DNA from: Guillardia theta CCMP2712
Lineage: Eukaryota; Cryptophyceae; Pyrenomonadales; Geminigeraceae
Reading direction: 5' to 3'
Assembly: GCF_000315625.1 (NCBI RefSeq)
Contig: NW_005434623.1
Coordinates: 216,322 to 239,835 of the forward strand
Length of the DNA: 23,514 nt
Part shown: piece after piece, positions 1-10,275 of the stretch
Position numbering within the stretch: the stretch's first letter is position 1
Layout of the letters: every line of letters starts with the position of its first letter
Position numbers and translations under genes: made by a program
The notes under the pieces: model-generated
Told to the model about the DNA's origin: nothing
Databases searched by the model: none
The model's input: the letters and a program-made list of their open reading frames with translations, nothing else

Positions 1-529
1 TTCTACCTTCTTCCTCCCCCTCCTTCCTCTTTCTCCTTTTTCCTCCTCCTCCTCCTCCTCCTCTTCCTCCTCCTCCCGCTCCTACTGCTCCTCCTCCCCT
101 TCTCTTCGCTCTCCTTCTCCACATTTTCCTTTTCCTTCCTCTTCTTTCGCTTCCTCTTTCCTCCTCCTTTCTCTGCCTCCTCATCTTCGTCTCCCTCATG
201 AAACACATCCTCTTTATGTTTTCCAATGCCTCCTTCTCCTCTGCTCCTCTGTTGCTCCTGTCACAGTTCTCTCCCTCTTCCTCCCACATCGCCTCATCAG
301 AGTTTGTCGTCAGATCAAGAATTTTATCGGCTACCGTCATCCCATCATCGGGGTCCACATACGACATGGCGACGCCTGCATTCATGGTCTGTCACTGATT
401 TCTTTTTCTCTTGCTTCAAGATGAGCAAGCTTACCTTGGAGCAACAGGCTCCCTCTCCTCCTATCGCCCTCCGTGTAAACTCGTCCCGGAGTATTTCAAG
501 CAGGCAAGAGGAGGGCGGGGAGGTCGAGG
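1..529 (-). CDS. Partial gene for a highly charged protein, running off the left edge
   Basis: I do not recognise this gene. On the minus strand an exon (about 529-435) reads ...LLEILRDEFTRRAIGGEG... and ends at a GTAAGC donor. A 46-nt intron (434-389) ends in GACAG, and the next exon begins TMNAGVAMSYVDPDDGMT, then VADKILDLTTNSDEAMWEEE. The phases agree and the intron length matches others in the window. Towards the edge the frame stays open but becomes a Lys/Arg/Glu-rich low-complexity stretch encoded by a polypurine tract, so the true frame there is uncertain. The upstream boundary at 529 (after a TTTCTCAG acceptor) is a guess, and no start codon is assigned. It is divergent from the fucosyltransferase-like gene at 732. 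The reading is inferred from codon-like composition and splice signals only. Confidence 0.35.
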
Positions 530-731
530 CTGAGAAATACAGGGAGGAGAGGATATGAGAGACAAGTAGGTAGGCAGTGCAGGCAGGGAGGCTGGGAGGG
601 AGAGTGGGGAAGAAGGTAGACGGGAGAAGGGAGAAGGGGGAAGGGAGAGATCAAGGGGAGGGGTGGTAGAGAGTGACGGGAAGAAGGGAAAGGAGAGAAA
701 AGACAAAAGGTTGGATAAAGAAAAAGAATCC

Positions 732-2632
732 ATGGGAAGTAAATGGAGGGAACGGCAGGTCGAAGATGTCGCAAACAAGTATGGAGTGCATCGTGTCTAT
801 CTTGCTACAGATGATGAATCGGCTGTGCAGTATGTCCGGTAAGCAGTTGATGATGATGATGATGATGATGATGATGAGGATGAGTATGATGATGAGGATG
901 AGGATGAGGATGAGGATGAGGATGAGGATGAGGATGAGGATGAGGATGAGGATGAGGATGAGGATGAGGATGAGGATGAGGATGAGGATGAGGATGAGGA
1001 TGATGATGATGATGAGGATGAGGATGAGGATGAGGATCAGGATGAAAATGTCAAGGATGCATATGATCATGACAATAATGGTACTAGTGTACATGGTGCC
1101 TACTTAGATGCACAAGATGAAATCGGAGACTCACACTCTCTCACTTGGATTGCAAATCAACTTGTTGTTCGCTTCTTATCTTCATCTGTGTTTCTCTCAG
1201 GGCCGTATATCGAGAGCTTGACATCATCCACATCCAGATTGATAGAAGAGGTATGATGTCCTCCTTGCTGCTTCTCTCGTCCCCCCCCCTCCTCTTGCCT
1301 CCCCTCCTTCTCCTTTCCCTCCTCTTCCATCTCCTTTTGCCTATCCGGTCTCTGTTTCTCCTCGTAAATTATCTCATATTCACTGTACCTCCTCTTTTGT
1401 TTGATGATTTTTGCTCCTCTCCTTTTGACTTTCCACTTTCTTCGTTGGGTCCCTTGAATGCGTCTTTGTCCTGTGCTGCTGCCATTCTCCTCGTCTCCTT
1501 CTGCCCCTTCTTTGCTCTTGTATCTCCTCCTTTCTTTCCCGTTCTTTCCTTCGTTCTTCTCAATTCTTCGACGTTGTCCTCCTGTGTTCTCCTCTTGTCT
1601 CTTCTTCTATCATTCTTACCGTTCTCTCTGTAGAGTTTCACAGCAACTGGTTCATCGAGTATCGTATGAAAGCCTCGATGGAGTCCAACGACGCGAGCTT
1701 TCTTGATCTGCAGATGGTGAGAGAGGAGAGTAGAGGCAAGGAGAGGAGGGGAGAGGAGAGGAGGGGAGGGGAGGGGAGGGGAGAGGAGAGGAGAGGAGAG
1801 GAGAGGAGAGAGCATAGCTGAGCAGTCTAGAGGGGAGGGGACAGGAGGGAAGGGAGGGGTAGGAAGGGGAGAGAAGGGGGCAGTTAATTCTTTAGGACAA
1901 GCAGAGGAGGGTGGAGGAACTCGGAAGTGTTTCACATGCTTTTTCCTTTCAGGTTGCAGACTCAACAATCATCGATCTTGCTCTGCTGGCAGAGAGCGAC
2001 TACTTGGTAAGTTAAGAGAGGAAGATGAAGGCTGGAGCGAGGGAAGAGGACCAATGGGAGAGGAGGGAGGAGGGAGGGGGAATGGGAGGAAATGGGCATG
2101 AGATGAAGAGATCAAGAATCTGAATGTTTTCATTGTTAGATCGGCGCTTTTTCATCTCATTTTTCTCGTCTCGTGCTTGAACTGAGTGTCAGCATGAAAG
2201 GATACGTTAGTCAACCCCTCCTCATCCACCACTTCTTCCTCCTCTTCCTCCTCCTCTTCCTCCTCCTTCTCCCTCCTCTCCCTCCTCCTTCCTCGTCCTC
2301 TCCTATGAAAGGTCACGTGGGTCAACTTCTCCTCCCCCCTCCCTCCTCTTTTGTTGTCTTGTTGTATCGCTCGTCCCCTCCTCGTCTGTCTTCTGCTTCC
2401 GTATCCTGCACTGTTCCTCACTCTCCTTCTGCCCCGCTCCCTCCTCTCGTCCCCTCTCCTGCCCTCTCTCCCTTCCTCGCTCTGTCCATTCTCTCCCCTT
2501 TCCTCTCTCCTCTTGTTTTCCTTTCATCTCCTTTCACTTCTCTCACATTCGTCTCAGGTCCCTCCCTATGTCTCTCTCGATTACGCCTACGGCATGCCAG
2601 GAATTTTCCCTCCTTACGCTCGACCCCAGTAG
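732..2632 (+). CDS. GT23 / FUT8-type fucosyltransferase-like gene, C-terminal half only
   Basis: Six exons join in phase: 732-838, 1201-1250, 1634-1716, 1953-2006, 2140-2205 and 2558-2632, giving 144 residues. All introns are GT-AG (362, 383, 236, 133 and 352 nt) with pyrimidine-rich 3' ends. The product carries YGVHRVYLATDDESAVQYV, then WFIEYRMKA, then DLALLAESDYLIGAFSSHFS, then MKGYVPPYVSLDYAYG. This order (VYLATDD, then a D-LA-SDYL-FSS block) is the C-terminal half of the alpha-1,6-fucosyltransferase (GT23) catalytic fold, which in FUT8-type enzymes uses GDP-fucose to modify N-glycans in the Golgi. The N-terminal half, with the usual HVRR-type GDP-binding region, is absent: the frame is open back only to about 570 and the neighbouring minus-strand gene lies beyond. 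It is therefore either a 5'-truncated copy or a gene whose first exons I cannot see. The ATG at 732 is the first in frame. The GATGAG repeat lies inside intron 1. Confidence 0.6.
848..1036 (+). repeat. (GAT)n/(GAGGAT)n microsatellite in an intron
   Basis: A block of GAT triplets passes into a long run of GATGAG hexamers with a short GAT interruption near 1000-1012. It lies wholly inside intron 1 (839-1200) of the fucosyltransferase-like gene. Read as protein it would give poly-Asp/Glu, Met-Arg or Ile-Leu strings, so the long open frames here are artefacts of the repeat. Confidence 0.95.
1733..1812 (+). repeat. Polypurine GGGGAGAGGA tract in an intron
   Basis: A nearly pure G/A run built from GAGG, GGGGA and GAGGA units lies within intron 3 (1717-1952) of the fucosyltransferase-like gene. 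It is one of several purine or pyrimidine tracts that fill the longer introns in this window. Confidence 0.85.
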
Positions 2633-2816
2633 CTTTTATGTACAAAGATAAATTACCAGACAGCAAGCGGGAAAGGTTGTTCCACACTCATTCCTCCCTC
2701 CTCCATTACCACATGCTCCTCCGTATCCTCTCGCTCCGCTTCCTCCGCTTCCTCAACATCCGCCGCTTGCGCTTCCCTTTTTCCCGTCGCTCTTTTCTTC
2801 CTTGTCCTCAGACCCT

Positions 2817-5800
2817 TTACGGGTTCCCCCGCTGCAGCAGCGTCTGTGCTCGTTCTATGAGGGCGGAGAGGTGGGTACTTCTTGTCTCTTTCCCCCTCCT
2901 CTCAGGCGGGACGTTCTCCTTTCCCATCCTCCTCTGCTGCCGGAGCCCCCGGTCGCCATCGGAGGACGGCGGATCCAGCGGACGACACCTTGCCATGTCG
3001 TCTTGCTGCCTGGAGGTCAGGAGGGAGAGCTCGGGCAGGAGAGCAGTGTCGTTGTAGTCCTGGAGGGAGCAGACAAGCTGCTGAAGTATCCTGTTCTGTT
3101 CCATGATGAGGTGGTTGGAGGATGCGGAGCTGTGCGAGTGTGAGAAGGCAGAGGGAGGAGAGGAGCGACTACCTCTTGTCTTGTTGAGATGTGCTGATGG
3201 CAGCAGGTTGAGGAGGAGGAACGTCTGAGGGAGAAGGGTGAGAGACCGAGAGGGGGCAGGAAGATCAAAGAGGGAGAAGGCAAGGGAGGGGCAAGGAGAG
3301 ACAAAACTTAAGGCGAGGAATGAGGAGAGGAGGAAGGAAGGAGAGGAAGAGGACTCTCAGGAGAGGGAGGGGAGGAGATTTCAAGGAGCCATACCGTGTG
3401 CCTTCTTCTTCAAGGCCTCTGCTTGTTTTCTAAAGTCTTGCTCAAGTTTCTCCGCGTCTTCTCGCGCTCTTCTCGCCTCCTCCTCCAGCTCTCTAGCCCT
3501 CCTGGCACAGACGCTCCGCTCCACCATCCTCAAGTGAACCTCCTCCTGCATCTGCTTCGCCTCTTTCTTCCGAGCGCTGAGCTCCTCCACCAGAAGCTGA
3601 CGTGACCAAGACATCTCCGCCAGAGCCTTCTCGATGCACACAACTCGTCTCTCCTCCTCCTCCTCCCCGCCTCTTCCCCTGCCTCCTCGTTGCTCGCACT
3701 GGCATGCAGCATCGACTTGAGCAGGAGGAAGGGAGACGCTCCTTTCACGCTCCTTCCTAGACAGCAGCTGCTGCACTGCAACCAGCTCCTGCTTGTAGTA
3801 CTCCATGAGACCCGCAGCGTTGCTGAGCTCCTTCTCAAGACGCTGCCGGATCCCTGCCTGCTCCAACGCCTGCTGCCTGAACGCCAGCGTCTCAGCCCTG
3901 ACCTTCTCTTGCTGCGTCCTCCGCCTCTCCAGCTCTCCTTCAGCTTCCCGCAGGTTGCACTCGAGGTGGGAGAGCTTGTTAGAAGTCGCGACCAGCTCGA
4001 TCTCAACAGATCCCTTCTCAGCTTCCAGGAGCATGTGGAGATGCGACAGGTGCGCACAAACCTCCTCCTTCGTCCTCTTCTCCTCAACCAGGCACGCGAC
4101 CTTGCCTGCGAGCCGGGAGCAGACGACGGAGGCAAGCGCTGCCGCCTGCTCCTCCACCTCCTGCACCCTCCAGTCCAGCTCAGCCTGGGCTGTCTGCCAC
4201 TCCTCCGCCACCCTCAGCTTCCTCCTCAGCCTCTTCACCTCGCTCCGGCACTGCATGAGAGCAGCACGTCCATCCTCCACCTCCCTCCGTAGACTCGCCG
4301 ACTGCGCGAACTGATCGCGAAGGTCCTCTGCAAGTTCCATGAAGCACCGACCAGACATCTCCACCTCTTTACCCAGCTGCACTGCAGAGGCCGCAAACTT
4401 GACGTTCCTCTCCTGGAAGACCACAAACCTATTGGAGAGCCTGTAGAGGTCCAGCTGGAGGGCTTCGCACTTGTCCTTCCACTCCCTGCAGGAGCAGGGC
4501 CGGCACCCGCCCCTTGCACTGCCCTCCTCCTCCCTCGCCCGCAGCACTTCTCTTCGTTCCTCCTCCTTCGCTGCCTCCGCTGCCCTCAACTTCTTGCTCA
4601 GCCTTATAACCTCCTCCCTCCTCCCCTCCAGCTCCCCGAGGACAGAGCGATGGACGGAGCTCAAGTCAGCCAACGCTTGCTCGAGACCAAACACCTTCTT
4701 CTCATTCTCCAGCAGCCACACACTGCAGGTGCACAGCCTCTCCCCTCCCAACCGCAACCTCGCGAGGGAAGACATCTCAGCACGTAGCCTCTCCTCCGCC
4801 TCCCTCCGCCCTGCCTGGCTCGCCTCCAGCTCCCTCTTGCTCTCCCGCATCGCCTCCTCTACCTCCGACAGCCTCGCTCGCGTCTCCTCTGCCTTCCGCG
4901 ACCAGAACTCCGCGTCCTGCCTCGCCGCCCCTGCCTCGTACGCAGCCTTCCTCAGCTCCTCGTCCCTCCTCGCCACCTCTCGCTTCAGCTCGGCCATCTC
5001 CTCCTCGCCTCCTCCGCTCCTCCTCCCTTCCTTCGTTGCCCCTCCTTCTGCTCTCCCCGCCCTCTCCTCCAGCGCTGCCTGCTGCTGCTTCAGCTCGGCT
5101 TCTAGCTGGCCCATCGCCTGCCTTGCTTGCTCCGCCTCCGCCCTCGCCAGCTCCGCCTCTCTTCGCTCCTCCCTCAATCGCGCCTCCTGGCCCGATATTG
5201 CCTCCTCCATCTGAGCTCGTGCTCCAGCAAGCCTCTCCTCCGCCTCCCTCCGCCCTGCCTGGCTCGCCTCCAGCTCCCTCTTGCTCTCCCGCATCGCCTC
5301 CTCTACCTCCGACAGCCTCGCTCGCGTCTCCTCTGCCTTCCGCGACCAGAACTCCGCGTCCTGCCTCGCCGCCCCTGCCTCGTACGCAGCCTTCCTCAGC
5401 TCCTCGTCCCTCCTCGCCAACTCTCGCTTCAGCTCGGCCATCTCCTCCTCGCCTCCTCCGCTCCTCCTCCCTTCCTTCGTTGCCCCTCCCTCTGCTCTCC
5501 CCGCCCTCTCCTCCAGCACTGCCTGCTGCTGCTTCAGCTCGGCTTCTAGCTGGCCCATCGCCTGCCTTGCTTGCTCCGCCTCTGCCCTCGCCCGCTCCGC
5601 CTCTCTTCGCTCCTCCCTCAATCGCGCATCCTTGGCCGACATCTCTTCTTGAAGTTGCTTTAGAGTCTGTTGGTTTCCAATGTGCGTAAGTGCCATTCTG
5701 GAGTTGTGACAGTCAATCGTGATCATCCTTTGGAGAATGAGCTCAGCTTGCCTCTCCAGCTCATCAACGAGTTCAGAGGTTGACGCCAACATGCGCAAGC

Positions 5801-8226
5801 TTTTCTTGTCCTCCCTCGCTACCTTTTCAGCATCTTCGCACATTGCCCTCATTCTCTCTACCTGAGCTTGAAGAGCTTCCGACTTCTCCAGCAGCCTCCC
5901 CCTCTCCCCCTCGACCTCCTCAAGCCTCCTCAGAAGCTCAAACCGCTTAGTCTGATGCGACGGTGACATCAGGAACGATGCCGCCTCCTCCAGACGCTGC
6001 TTCTCTCCCGTCAAGCCCTCCACCCTCTCGACAAGCTTTCTCCTCTCCTCCTTCAGCCCCGCTGCTTCCTCCTTGCCTGCCTCGGCCTCTCGCCTGCTCT
6101 CCGCAAGCTCGCCCCTGACCCGATCTAGCTCCTGGCCAAGGGACTCGAGCTCCTGCCTGACCGACTGATGTTGTTCCGATAGTTCCTCAAGCTGCGCTCT
6201 GCTATCCTCAAGTTTGGAAGCAAGATTGGCTTTCTCGTTTTGTACCTCTTCCAAAATGATTTGCAGGCCATGGAGACTCTGCTGGTAGTACGAGGAGTGC
6301 GTGCCAATCTCCAAGATTTTCTTTTGCTGCTGCTCGAAGACCATCATTGCAGACTTGTTCTCCTCTTCCAATTCACGAATTGATTCAGAACAGGATCGGA
6401 CGGTGGCGTGGATGTAGTCTACAAACTTGGAGACTTCGCTGCTGCAAGCTTGTCGTTTCAAGGTCAAATCGCTGATCGTCTTTTTGGAGTCGTCCAGCAG
6501 CGTGGTAAGATTATGTTTCTCCTTCTCAAGAGCCTCAAACTGCCTGTCGTTCTGCATCTTCTTTGCCTGATGGGAGGGAGACATCAGAAACGCTGCCGCC
6601 TGTTCCAGCGCCTTCTTTTCATGCTCCAACTTCTCAATCCTTAGAGTAAGAGCCCTCTTCTCTTGGATGTGAGTAGAAATTTCTTGCTCATGGCAGGAGG
6701 CTTGCACCAACAGCTCTGAGAATCGCGTGTCAACATCAGCAGCCTCCCGTTTAAGCTGTTCCATGTTCGACATCAGTCTTGACACCTACGTCGACCCATC
6801 AAACGATGAATGAAGGGATGACATGGAGCAGATGTGGAAAGGAAACTTGGGGGTGGCTGAAGAGAGTAAGAAAGATCGAACGGAAGGAAAGAGAAAGAGG
6901 GGAGGAGCAGAGAAGAAGCAGATTGGCACCTGCAATTCGACTGATCCCTTCTCTTGATTGAGATGTTCTATTTCCTTGGAAAGTTGGTCTTTCTCTTTCT
7001 TCTGTCTGCCGATTTCAACCTCAAGATTTTCGTTTGTCCTAGCCAGCGTCTTCGACAGCAACCTGAGCTCATCAAGCTCTTTCACCTGCGCCTGGTGTCT
7101 CTGCTCTAGTTCAAGATACTGCTTCCTCCAACGAAAGTCCTCTGACACGTGAGGATCTGGCGGAGCAAGTGCCTGAGAGGAGGGTTCATATCATGTTGGC
7201 GATGAAGGCAAGGAGCAGTACCATCGGTCGATCGGGCAAGCTCTCCAAAGAATGCTTCAGGTTCTCAATCTCTGAGGCGAGGATCTGCTGGTCCTTGACA
7301 AAAGAGGATTCTTTCATCGAGTGCAGCAGCTGCTGGACTTCGCAAACGAAGATCCGACTGCCCTCCATGCACACTCCAGTCTTCCTCGAGAATTCCTTGT
7401 AGGGGGACACCAGCTTCGGAAAGAACATGTGCTTGGCTCTCTCGGACAACGAGCTCTTGAGTTTCTCAGTCTCGGCAAGATCTGTCTGTGCAAACATGGC
7501 GTTGACAGTCTGCCGATCGTTGTAAATTCCAGTGAGAGACAAGGACCGAAGACTTACTTGGATGGCTTGCATCGCTGCCATGCTGATCGCCTGCTTCTCT
7601 GCTAGCCCCTCGATGATAGCGCACACTCGACGACGATGGCTCACTGTCGGGGAGAACTCTGGCTTTGCCGGGCTGGACACCTGGCGGACGAGTCGTCAGC
7701 ACTGAGTTTCAGCAGCCCTTTATCGTCACCTGGCCAAACTGTGTGCTGAGTGAGATTACGATTCCTGCATACTTCTCCTTGGGATGATCCATGGCGGCCT
7801 CGTCTGCAGCAACGTGCCGACGTCAGGCATGGTCAGAGGGAGAAATGCTTCCCACTTGAGCTCGTGTCGGGAGTGCTCAAGCCTTTCAAGGACGGATTGT
7901 CCTCCATCTCGCTTTGGTTCGCTGTTTCCGTGTCTTTGTTCTTCTTCTTATTCCATGGCGGAGTAAACACCTTCTTTGATTTGCCTGATCCATTGGAGGT
8001 CAATACAACACTGTCATCATCGGATATCGTGGCAAACCAAGATTGTTCATTGCACGCAGAGTGTATGTCGGTAGAAAATTTCAGCTCCCACTACTCCCAA
8101 CTGAAAACAGATGCCACGGACAAGTCAAGCACAGAAAAAAACACATTCAAGTCCCCGAGTTCATCCTAATCTTGCCGCGCTTCGATTCTTTCAGTGATCG
8201 GCGTCAACAACATCATCAGCAGACAT
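2817..8226 (-). CDS. Large coiled-coil protein, nine exons, about 1600 residues
   Basis: Minus-strand exons: 8226-8212, 8165-8145, 8090-7856, 7803-7730, 7680-7222, 7172-6930, 6785-3395, 3224-3173 and 3129-2817. Every junction is GT-AG, phases agree throughout, and the total is 1601 codons including TAA. Introns are 46, 54, 52, 49, 49, 144, 170 and 43 nt. The first two exons (MSADD, DELGDLN) are the least certain. Residues about 13-115 are polar and disordered-looking (VFTPPWNKKK). From about 270 to 1480 the protein is Glu/Arg/Lys/Ala-rich heptad sequence, clearly a long coiled coil. The C-terminus (about 1497-1600) is a non-coiled tail containing GKENVPPERRGKE. Two motifs FLMSPSHQ-A/T-K lie near residues 415 and 620. 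Residues about 731-1015 hold a near-identical tandem duplication. A structural or scaffold role (cytoskeleton, centrosome, flagellar root) is inference; I do not recognise an orthologue. It converges on the fucosyltransferase-like gene, with 184 bp between them. Confidence 0.8.
4786..5640 (-). repeat. 444-bp tandem duplication inside the coiled-coil exon
   Basis: Position 4786 aligns with 5230, 4801 with 5245, and so on, at a constant offset of 444 bp (148 codons). Copy one is 4786-5229. Copy two starts at 5230 and fades near 5640. The copies differ at only scattered bases, for example CTCGCCACC against CTCGCCAAC. Because the period is a multiple of three, the coiled-coil reading frame is kept and about 148 residues are repeated. 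Confidence 0.92.
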
Positions 8227-9640
8227 AGTGTCTTCGTCGATCTTCTCCTACACTTCTCCATGACATGCGACTGCTCACCTGACATGGCTCGCCACTCCTG
8301 CCATATTCACCCGCCTTTTCTTCCGGAAACCTCAAATTCAAAAACTCGTTTAGCTCCGACTTTGAGGGACTATCATTAAAATCGATTAGCTCAACCGTGC
8401 ACGGTTGAGCCCGGGGTCACCGGGCCCGGGGTGACCTCAACTTGTGGGCCCGTGACCAATTTTTATTGTATTAATGCTACGTCCTCCATTCACGCGGAAA
8501 GAGAGTTTTTCGAGCTGAGATTGACCGGAGATGAAAGCAAAAATCTTGTAACAAATCAGAGCTGATGCCAAAAGACTTATTTTGAGTTATCAATATATAT
8601 GTTGCATTTCAGATCTGAATCGCCTCTTCTTCTCTTCGTCGGCCTCCCTTGTCTTTGGGGTCGCATCTATTGGATGTACCCGTGGTTACACAAGGGAAAA
8701 CCACCGGCCGATAGGTCTTGCAAAATTGAATGCTCGCTTGGTAGTCCGGTACCGGTACTCCCTGGGTGACTACCGGACGAATTCTGGTAAAATTATCCGG
8801 TTCAGACGTACCCTCTGTCCCCTTTCTTTGCTGTTTTTGCACCCGTGGCTTCTAGGATCTACTTCACCGGTGTATGGAACTTTGGCACCCGTAGTTTTTA
8901 CATGAGAATAGACCGGTGGTAAACGTTCCAAGGTCCAAGTTTTTGTTTTGAAAATGAAAAGTGTTATATAATAAAAAAATCATTTAAATAAAAAATAGTT
9001 ATTCTTGTATATAAGTAGTTATTCTTTTACGGAGGGATCTACAAATTGTCTTGAATCCAAGGGGTAGGGGTCAGTGAGCAGCACTACCACCATTTGGCAT
9101 ATCATATGGACCGGTGGATTGTGATCTTTGCAATGGGGACACCATAATTTCATGGGTGGGGTGGAGCGAGGCATTGCAGACGAAAAGCACCCACCCCAAT
9201 GACGAGAATGTGTCCCACCCCATGCACCAACAAAAGTAAACTCTACCCCTATCAATTACCCAAAAATCACTGGGTTCATACCCCTCCATTTTACTACCCC
9301 TACCTACAACAATCCAACACCCTTGCTGCGATGCACCCCACTCATCAAATCCTTTACACACTACCCCACCCTCATGAAAGAAAAGAATCTCTGGCCAAGT
9401 TCCCAATGTACCCGTCCATTTCGTCATCCCCACCCCCATAAAAGAATCTTCTGTGGCATCGAAAATTCTTCAGCACTAAGTGAGCTAATATATTAGAAAC
9501 AATAAGCTCAAATTGTCATATAGTATGCACCCTCGCCCTTTGCGGGAATGATTGCTGTACCATCATCGTTCCATTCCATTTGAAGTACCCTACCCCTGTA
9601 TTTCTATTACCCACCCCTGGAATCCAAATCGCCGCAACAA
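8227..9640. other. Non-coding stretch, palindromic and repeat-rich
   Basis: No convincing gene is seen. From the left it holds a palindrome cluster (8389-8441), then a segment dense in ACCGGT/CCGGT words (about 8690-9120), including the palindrome CCGGTACCGG at 8746 and 8-bp inverted arms at 8744/8771. An AT-rich patch follows (8940-9030), then a stretch with many ACCCC/CACCCC runs (about 9170-9610). A minus-strand frame just upstream of the coiled-coil gene (about 8430-8279, with SKSELNEFLNLRFPEE) ends in CAG followed by GTGAGC and could be a 5' exon, but it has no ATG. Confidence 0.5.
8389..8441. repeat. Perfect 22-bp palindrome followed by a nested GC-rich inverted repeat
   Basis: Bases 8389-8410 are a perfect palindrome whose inner 20 bases are CTCAACCGTGCACGGTTGAG. 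Directly after it, GGTCACC (8415-8421) and GGTGACC (8430-8436) form inverted arms around GGGCCC-rich sequence, and GTTGAG (8404-8409) pairs with CTCAAC (8436-8441). The cluster lies about 160 bp upstream of the proposed start of the coiled-coil gene. It could be a mobile-element end, a protein-binding site or a cruciform-forming element. Confidence 0.8.
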
Positions 9641-9691
9641 GGTTTGAAACGCTGTGATGATGCATCCTTTCAGCCCCCCAAAAAAGCTTAC

Positions 9692-9717
9692 TATAAAAGT
9701 GCTCTTGCTACAAGAGC
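9692..9717 (+). promoter_or_regulatory. TATAAAAG box next to a perfect small hairpin
   Basis: TATAAAAG at 9692-9699 is followed by GCTCTTG-CTA-CAAGAGC (9701-9717), a perfect 7-bp stem with a 3-nt loop. Downstream, 9718-9800 can be read as a charged exon (EHVARRDERRRLEHEGEWKE) ending at a GTAACC donor, but I could not connect it to a gene. The TATA assignment rests on sequence match alone. Confidence 0.25.
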
Positions 9718-9799
9718 ATGTGGCAAGGAGAGATGAGAGAAGAAGGCTGGAGCACGAAGGAGAGTGGAAGGAGAAGAGGCAGGAGGAGGATACAAGGGT

Positions 9800-10275
9800 A
9801 ACCAACACGATTAGCTACAAAGCTACTTGTGCATGAAGATAGATTGTGCAAGGAATCGAATAACATGGCTAGGAGCAGCTACTTGCATGTACACCTAAGG
9901 TGGCAGATGCGTGTTTTGTAAGATAGTCCTGAAGGCTGAGAAAAATGAATGCCATACGATCACCATACGAGAAAAACATAGAGAAACTCAATTTCAGACG
10001 AGATGCAACTCATTTGATGAAAGAGATAAGGGGGGTGACCGCGTAGGTCCCCAAGAGTGTTTCATGGATACCCAGCAAGCACGTGATCATATCCTTGAAA
10101 GGCTTTGTAGCCAGCATGATGTCTCAAGTATCCTTCATTGTGATAGATTGCACATGCCACGTCGTTTTTAGTCACTTTCCCCTGTGTTTCTTTCATATTC
10201 TCCTGTTGTTTTCCATAGCGCAATGGAACCGGGGATGCGGCTCCTTCAGGGTGTGTGACAGTGGTGTTGCTACAG
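9800..10275. other. Intergenic stretch before the small mitochondrial-like gene
   Basis: Short frames only. A pyrimidine-rich run ending in CCATAG near 10218 and another CAG near 10248 could be acceptors for untranslated 5' exons of the gene starting at 10276. Nothing else is supported. Confidence 0.4.

Noticed and set aside
673-1107. Open frames on both strands over the GATGAG repeat
   Set aside because: They consist of repeat-encoded Met-Arg, Ile-Leu or Asp/Glu strings and lie within an intron of the fucosyltransferase-like gene.
2173-3057. Plus-strand open frame of 294 codons
   Set aside because: It runs through the CT-rich intron and last exon region of the fucosyltransferase-like gene in the wrong frame, then antisense to the last exon of the coiled-coil gene.
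3690-5689. Several plus-strand frames of 120-250 codons
   Set aside because: They are antisense shadows of the coiled-coil exon, with Ser/Leu/Pro-rich composition typical of reading a Glu/Arg-rich gene backwards.
7750-8169. Plus-strand 139-codon frame
   Set aside because: It overlaps three in-phase minus-strand exons of the coiled-coil gene, which have splice signals and better protein character.
9019-9441. Frames of 78-122 codons on both strands
   Set aside because: They lie in ACCCC-rich repetitive sequence with no ATG context, splice sites or recognisable motifs.
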